From Helicobacter trogontum (GTDB lineage: Bacteria > Campylobacterota > Campylobacteria > Campylobacterales > Helicobacteraceae), in NCBI RefSeq assembly GCF_000765905.2, contig NZ_JRPL02000020.1:1-40818 (forward strand): 40,818 nucleotides of DNA. Direction: 5' to 3'. Below the pieces are notes generated by a model that saw only the letters and a list, made by a program, of their open reading frames with translations, ran no database searches and was not told the DNA's origin. Made by a program: the position numbers and the translations under genes. The first letter of the stretch is position 1; each line of letters begins with the position of its first letter. Shown here in pieces: positions 35,996 to 40,818 of the stretch.

Positions 35996-37395
35996 GGCTT
36001 TTAAGGCAGGATTGATTAAAATACAAAAAAGAAAAAGGAATTATAATGGCAAGTGCAAAACAACCACAAGATGAGATTGATTATAAAGTCAAATTTAGCC
36101 AAGAGTATTTTAACCCCAAGCTTTGCAAATATGATAATGAGCGAATAGACATTATCCTGCTTGATAAAAAGGGCAATCCACTTTTATACATTGAAGCAAA
36201 AGTTACCCTAAACCCACAAGAAAGAGCAAAAGCCCTAGCTCAAGTCGTGCTAACCAATAAAAAGCAAAAACAGATTCTAAACCACCTAGCCCTAATCTAT
36301 AAAGAAAATGGCAATGATGTTTTAGAGTTTATCGAGCTTTTAGATGATAGCGTGATGTTTAATAACGACTTCCATTGGGAAAGCGAAACTCCAAGTAGTC
36401 CCACACGCGATGCGATAGATAGAATCAACGATAGATTAAAACAAAGTGCGAAAATCATAAAATATGTAAATAATGAGATTAAAGAGTTTTATGCCAACCT
36501 ACTCAAAAGAGAAGATTTAGAAATCTCTATCACGCTTAAAAATATGATAACCATTTTTCACGCGTGGAAAAAAGCCTTAACTTTTAAAAATGAGATAAAA
36601 AACGAACAAACCTTAATCAATCTCTTTTTGGTAGATATGCTAAACAACACCAAATACAAAGACAGCCTTATAATCGTAGGCACAGACTTAGGCTCACAAA
36701 AGCCCCTAATACGAGAAGGCACAGACCTAAACGCCTTTAGCATAGAAATAAACGAAAACAAACAAGAAGTAAAATTTATAGATGATAAAAATGAAAAATT
36801 CTACACTATCCCAAATCTACAAGCCTATACAGCCTTTTGGCAGAAATACAAACGCCCACCAGCAAAAGATGAGTTTTTAAAAATCTTAGAAGAATCGCAT
36901 TTGCTTTATACTGATAAATACCGCAAAGACACAGGCGGAGAATACACACCCTTTTTCTTTGTGAGTGAGCAAAACAAGATTTTAGAGCAGTATTGCCAAG
37001 ATTCTAAAACAGACTTAAAAGACTATATCATTTATGACCCTTGCTGTGGCGTGGGGAATTTAGAGAATCAATTCTCAAAAGAGATAAAAAAGCAATGCTA
37101 CTTAAGCACACTAGATTCTAAAGATGTGGATATTTGTAAGATTAAGGATTTTGAAAATGTGGTGCAATTTGATTATTTAGAAAATGCTAATGAGCCAAAA
37201 TTTAAACACGGGGGCGATGAGCTAGAGATAGCCGAAATTGTAAAAAGAGAAAACAAAAAGCTAATGGTAATTATGAATCCACCTTATCAAAGGCAAAAGG
37301 GCAGGAAAGAAAACAAGGCAATAAGCTTTTTTAACAAAGTCTTAAAGCTAGAGCCTGAAGTCATTGTGTTTTATTATATGAGCGAATCTTTTATG

Positions 37396-37412
37396 CGTGA
37401 TGAGATAAACAC
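37396..37412 (+). other. Frameshift site in the type IIG gene
   Basis: After Phe-Met-Arg-Asp the first frame reads Glu-Ile-Asn-Thr-Thr-stop, while the next frame reads Asp-Lys-His-Tyr-Ile-Asn-Ser-Lys, which joins naturally to the downstream protein. A single missing base in GATGAGATAAAC (GATGAGGATAAAC would read Asp-Glu-Asp-Lys), or a five-base gain, explains it. There is no homopolymer here, so it is a true mutation or a read error rather than phase variation. Confidence 0.75.
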
Positions 37413-37937
37413 TACATAAATTCTAAGCTTAAAATGTATAGCCATATTTTTAGCACAGCTAAAACCTTTAATCTAAGTGATTGGAGTATCTCTCAAATGA
37501 TTTTTAGCAAACACTTAGGCGATGAAATCAATAATAAATCCTTTACCACCAAGCGTTATGAGGACAATAAAGGCTTTAAATTTATCGAAAGCTACACCTA
37601 TGATTTAGAGCGACCAAGTTTAGTGAAAGAGATAGACACAGCGATAAAGCAAAATCAAAAGGGAATGATTTTGGGGAATTATAGTTATTTAAGAAATATC
37701 ATTAATCTCACAAATAAACCGAGCAAAAATTATAATCCTATCACAACAGAAAATTTAAAATATTGCTTAATGTGTTATGGTATAAATTTTAATACGCACG
37801 ATAAATATTTTGAAAGAAGCCCTTATGTTTTAAAAGGTAAAATAAGCGAAATTCCACAAGAATTATTTAGCGATGGTATAGCCTTTGCATTATTTTTTAA
37901 GGCTTTAGCTTTCACAAATAAAGCCGTTGCTTCTAGC

Positions 37938-37951
37938 GGGGGGGGGGGGGG
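37938..37951 (+). repeat. G14 phase-variation tract in the type IIG gene
   Basis: Fourteen G after Ala-Ser-Ser lead to Gly-rich codons, Asn-Ser and a stop. With 13 (or 10, 16) G the frame continues into EILKNYIMPFCAEDLGGACR. As read the gene is OFF at this site. Confidence 0.9.
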
Positions 37952-38567
37952 AAATTCTTAAAAACTACATTATGCCCTTTTGTGCTGAAGACTTAGGCGG
38001 AGCGTGTAGGCATAATGATTTAAATGTGCTTTATCCTGAACACGCTGAAATTATAGGCTATGATATGAGTGTTTTAGACACGCCTGAAGTGCAAGAGAAA
38101 AAGCGAAATTTAGAACTTCCACCCTTTGACTTTAGAGAGTTTTTAAAGCAATTTAGTTTTAGCAAAGAAGCCAAAAGCCTTTTTAACGCCGCACTAGAAA
38201 TCTTTAAATACTATCACGCAAATCCTTACTATCAAAACAAAGATTATAACGACAGCTTTTATGATATAACAAATGCTATAATGGGAAAAGATACAAATAC
38301 CTTTAAAGATTTAGAGGGCAAAGATAGCAGAATCACACGCACCAAAACCACCAAAGGCACAAAAGGCTTTGCCAAAAACAACCTTAAAGGCGTCATACCA
38401 AGCAAAGATTTAGAGCTTTTCTACCACTTTTTTGAAGTGCGAAATAATCTAGCGATAAAAATCAATGAAGAACTACTAGATTCCAACCTTTTACTATGGA
38501 AAAGGGAAAATATCTTTTAATACATAGAATCTAAAATTATTAATTACTTTAACATTGTATTGTGCTT

Positions 38568-38742
38568 TTATATGGCATTCTTACCCGTGTTATATTGAGT
38601 GTGTAAGCAAAATATCTTTTTAAATTCCATATTAGATACTTTGTCTAAAGACTTAGCCACCACAAATCCTTTTATTGAAATACAAACACAAAAGCCTTTT
38701 TAGTAAAATCACCAAATTCTACATTTATGCGAAACTCTAACA
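38568..38742 (-). pseudogene. Possible gene remnant between the restriction gene and regulator
   Basis: On the minus strand, codons ending at 38568 read SIKGFVVAKSLDKVSNMEFK, followed by KIFCLHTQYNTGKNAI, and upstream a second frame reads NVEFGDFTKKAFVFVFQ. The pieces join with a frameshift, and a ribosome-site-like AAAAAGGTTAG lies upstream near 38742. It could be the stump of a gene that once diverged from the regulator. Unrecognised. Confidence 0.3.
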
Positions 38743-38791
38743 CTAACCTTTTTAAGTTATAATTCAAGCGATTTTATCACAAAAGGAAAAT
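38742..38791 (+). promoter_or_regulatory. Promoter block of the second Crp/Fnr regulator, duplicated at 35914
   Basis: The block contains TATAAT (38758-38763), the sequence TTTATCACAAAAGGAAAAT with the ribosome site, and ends at the regulator ATG. Its two halves recur upstream of the Fe-S operon, on the other side of the restriction gene. Confidence 0.5.
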
Positions 38792-39460
38792 ATGCAACCA
38801 CTATCTAAAGACACCTTGATACAAATCAATACCACGATATGTGGCGATGAGAGAAGCCTTGAAGTCCTGCAAAATAAGGGCATTGTAAAAGCCTACACAA
38901 AAGGATATAGAATCTACCCAGATAGCGATGAGCTGCTAGGCTTTTTGTATGTTTTAAGCGGGAAAGTCCGCTTTTTTAGCGTATCAAGCAATGCTAAGGA
39001 AATCACCATTTTTACCATAAGCGATAAGGAAAGCTGTATCATCTCTACAAGCTGTATTTTATCGCACATTAAGGCTGATGTGGTGCTTGAGTTTATGGAA
39101 GATTCTAGCGTGTTTATCCTACCAAATAAGATTTTTGAGACACTCACACACAGCAATGAATCTATTATGCGTTTTAATCTCTCTTTAGTCTCTAAACGCC
39201 TAAAACAAGCCTTTGATACCATTAATGATGTAACTTTTAAGAGTTTGAAGAATCGTGTAGTTAAATTCTTATTAAATAGTGCCAGAGATAATAGGGTAGA
39301 AGTTAGTCAAGAAAGCATTGCAAATAACATTGGTAGTGCAAGAGAAGCTGTTGCAAGAGTAATAAAAGAGTTAAAAACAGAAGGACTAATACAAACAAGC
39401 AGGAATGCAATTGTGCTAACAAATAGGCTGTATGAGCTGGGTTATGAAATAGAAGCTTAA
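38792..39460 (+). CDS. Crp/Fnr-family transcriptional regulator
   Basis: The 222-residue protein has a cupin-like sensor domain (LLGFLYVLSGKVRFFSVSSN, CIISTSCILSH) and a C-terminal helix-turn-helix at about residues 171-200 (VSQESIANNIGSAREAVARV, then IKELKTEGLI). Cysteines in ESCIISTSC could be redox- or metal-sensitive, but this is speculative. AAAAGGAAAAT precedes the start. Shared flanking blocks suggest it once sat next to, and diverged from, the Fe-S/cytochrome b/channel operon, so that operon is its most likely target. Confidence 0.87.
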   Translation: MQPLSKDTLIQINTTICGDERSLEVLQNKGIVKAYTKGYRIYPDSDELLGFLYVLSGKVRFFSVSSNAKEITIFTISDKESCIISTSCILSHIKADVVLEFMEDSSVFILPNKIFETLTHSNESIMRFNLSLVSKRLKQAFDTINDVTFKSLKNRVVKFLLNSARDNRVEVSQESIANNIGSAREAVARVIKELKTEGLIQTSRNAIVLTNRLYELGYEIEA

Positions 39461-39957
39461 ATACTTTTTAGGTAAGACTGACAGGTTGTTCAAAGGTAAA
39501 AGCCTTTTTAGAATGTGTTTATATAATATCCTAGATTCTAAGTCTTCTAGTGTGAAAATAGGATGTGTATTATTAATAAGTAGATTAAAGATATATATGC
39601 TTTTTTATTATTTTTAATAGAGAGAGATTTAGTGTGTATCTCTTCGCAATTTTTATATTATTTATCCAACACACCTCTTATTTTACATACTCTTATGGCA
39701 AAAATATCTCTGTAGACTACCTCTATGTTTGTGTCATATTTGATGTAATCATATATACAACTCTTGGTGTTTAAGATTCTAAAATACTCTTAATTGCTAA
39801 TTTATTGACATAGATTCTAAGTTTTAAGTATATCCCTCATAGATTTTATACAATAGTAGACATGAAACCTTTGATACTTGATTCTTTATTATTGCACCAT
39901 CTTATTTTTGTAATAATATGTTATCATTCAAATCAAAAAGTTAAAGGGAGCTATAAC
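39461..39957. other. Intergenic stretch
   Basis: Nothing gene-like is supported. A short stem, AAAGG/CCTTT followed by T's at about 39492-39510, might end the regulator transcript. Several copies of the word AGATTCT/AGAATCT occur. Confidence 0.45.
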
Positions 39958-40659
39958 ATGTATATGCGATTTGTATTTTTATGCTGCATGAATTTATATT
40001 TTGTAGCCTGCTCTTCATTAACGATTAAACCAGACAATATAGTAAGCTACAATAATGGTATAGCAATCATGCAAGACACGCAAGAAAAAAGCAAAATCCA
40101 AGTAGAAATTGCACAAGAGGAAATTGGTGGTTTTGATCGCATACCTTTAGTGTTTTATATCACCATAGAGAATCTTAGTGATGATATTTTACAATTTAGT
40201 ACTGAAAACATTTCCATTGTATTGGATGGAACAACAATTAAGCCATATAGTTTTCAAGCTTTGTCGCGTTCAAGCTTTAGCCTTTCTCAAGCCTTATATG
40301 ACTATGGTATAGAGATTACACCCCCAAATTTTAAAGTTAATGATCCATTTTTTAGCATGAATGCTTATCATGTATATCCTATGCCATTCGTATTTAATGA
40401 TGGCTTTTTTATGACATATAGATTCTATGACTATTCATTTTCGAGGGCTAACTTTTATAACATGCAATTAGAATCTTTTAATGCCAGGAAGTTTCTAATC
40501 TCACACTATTTGCGCAGAAATACATTACGCAAAAATGATGTAAAAGGTGGCTTTGTTCTGATTCCATACAAGAATCTAAGAGCAGGAGATATGCATATTC
40601 AAATAAATGTTGGAAGCGAAGCGTATGACTTTCTTGTGAAGTTGTCAAAGATGAAGTAG
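39958..40659 (+). CDS. Putative lipoprotein of unknown function
   Basis: I chose the ATG at 39958, after AAAGGGAGC; an upstream in-frame ATG at 39862 lacks a ribosome site and spoils the signal. The 233-residue precursor has a signal peptide ending FVAC, with Cys18 the likely lipidated residue (Phe at -3 is atypical). The rest is beta-rich (VFYITIENLSDDILQFSTEN, ISIVLDGTTIKPYSF) with many Tyr/Phe, suggesting an immunoglobulin-like domain exposed in the periplasm or at the surface. No family is recognised. It is last in the window; the 159 bases after it hold no complete gene. Confidence 0.7.
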   Translation: MYMRFVFLCCMNLYFVACSSLTIKPDNIVSYNNGIAIMQDTQEKSKIQVEIAQEEIGGFDRIPLVFYITIENLSDDILQFSTENISIVLDGTTIKPYSFQALSRSSFSLSQALYDYGIEITPPNFKVNDPFFSMNAYHVYPMPFVFNDGFFMTYRFYDYSFSRANFYNMQLESFNARKFLISHYLRRNTLRKNDVKGGFVLIPYKNLRAGDMHIQINVGSEAYDFLVKLSKMK

Positions 40660-40818
40660 TGTTGGGTGATATATGCCACTTATTATTTGGATAAGATATG
40701 TAATTATCCTTCACACTATTTTTCAAAACCTTATCAATAAGCAACCTACGCAAACAAAGATTAAATACCAAAATCCCCAAAACAATGCAGTATATCAACG
40801 GGTGGGAGAAGAAACTAA

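Larger units (their letters stand above)
36046..38520 (+). pseudogene. Type IIG restriction-methyltransferase, broken by a frameshift and a G14 tract
   Basis: One gene reads in three pieces. Piece 1 (36046-37419) has an N-terminal PD-(D/E)XK nuclease (Asp35, Glu50-x-Lys52), a helical linker, SAM motif I at 330-337 (YDPCCGVG) and the N6-adenine motif NPPY at 411-414. The frame then slips near 37404; piece 2 (to 37961) continues with HIFSTAKTFNLSDWSISQMI, part of the target-recognition region. At G14 (37938-37951) the frame is lost again; piece 3 (to 38520) carries the C-terminal recognition part. Intact it would be about 820 residues and would cut and methylate DNA as one chain. Its higher G+C and codon use suggest transfer. 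Confidence 0.88.

Noticed and set aside
40478-40798. 106-codon minus-strand frame at the right end
   Set aside because: It mostly overlaps the lipoprotein gene in antisense and has no ribosome site; only its first part lies in free DNA.

Overview
The window looks like chromosome of an AT-rich enterohepatic Helicobacter or close relative. The evidence is the mix of families: a Hof/OprD-like outer membrane protein, helicobacter-type AddA and NhaA, a group III truncated haemoglobin beside a Crp/Fnr regulator, an SNF transporter, single-chain SdaA, HypE, and glycosyltransferase and restriction genes switched by long poly-G tracts. I cannot name the species from sequence alone.

Layout. 1-2.0 kb: tail of a cut gene, then a Crp/Fnr regulator divergent from a small four-helix membrane protein and a truncated haemoglobin, probably a nitrosative-stress unit. 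2.7-7.7 kb: addA followed by nhaA on the minus strand. 7.8-10.0 kb: an outer membrane barrel and a short-chain dehydrogenase. 10.1-11.2 kb: a family 2 glycosyltransferase cut by a G13 tract (OFF as read). 11.4-16.4 kb: an unrecognised 324-residue protein and hypE, then an SNF transporter and an M24 peptidase. 17.2-21.2 kb (minus): a CoA-binding protein with an insert, a YceI protein and a TonB-dependent receptor. 21.5-21.9 kb: tRNA-Arg(GCG) and tRNA-Val(GAC). 22.6-24.6 kb: a circularly permuted PstS-like protein and PstC, without pstA or pstB. 24.6-28.8 kb: a gene-poor zone with inverted homopolymer tracts, copies of an interspersed repeat, and a decayed phage segment (recT, two small genes, broken fragments, a palindromic operator). 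28.9-32.8 kb: sdaA, an orphan metQ and cutA. 32.9-35.9 kb: a tight minus-strand operon of a Tat-exported Fe-S protein, a di-haem cytochrome b and a SLAC1/TehA-type channel, with no catalytic subunit. 36.0-38.5 kb: a type IIG restriction-methylation gene broken twice (frameshift plus G14). 38.8-39.5 kb: a second Crp/Fnr regulator. 40.0-40.7 kb: a putative lipoprotein.

How the parts may work together. The first regulator probably controls the haemoglobin pair through a dyad at 1035-1048. The second regulator was probably once the divergent neighbour of the Fe-S/cytochrome b/channel operon: similar sequence blocks flank the restriction gene, which suggests it was inserted between them. The two recognisable phase-variable genes are both out of frame in this read.

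The most promising leads are the orphan Fe-S/cytochrome b/SLAC1 module with its displaced regulator, the circularly permuted PstS with an incomplete pst operon, the repeat family at 16.7 and 25.4 kb, and the great excess of the word AGATTCT/AGAATCT across the window. None was tested by search; all calls come from reading motifs and gene order.
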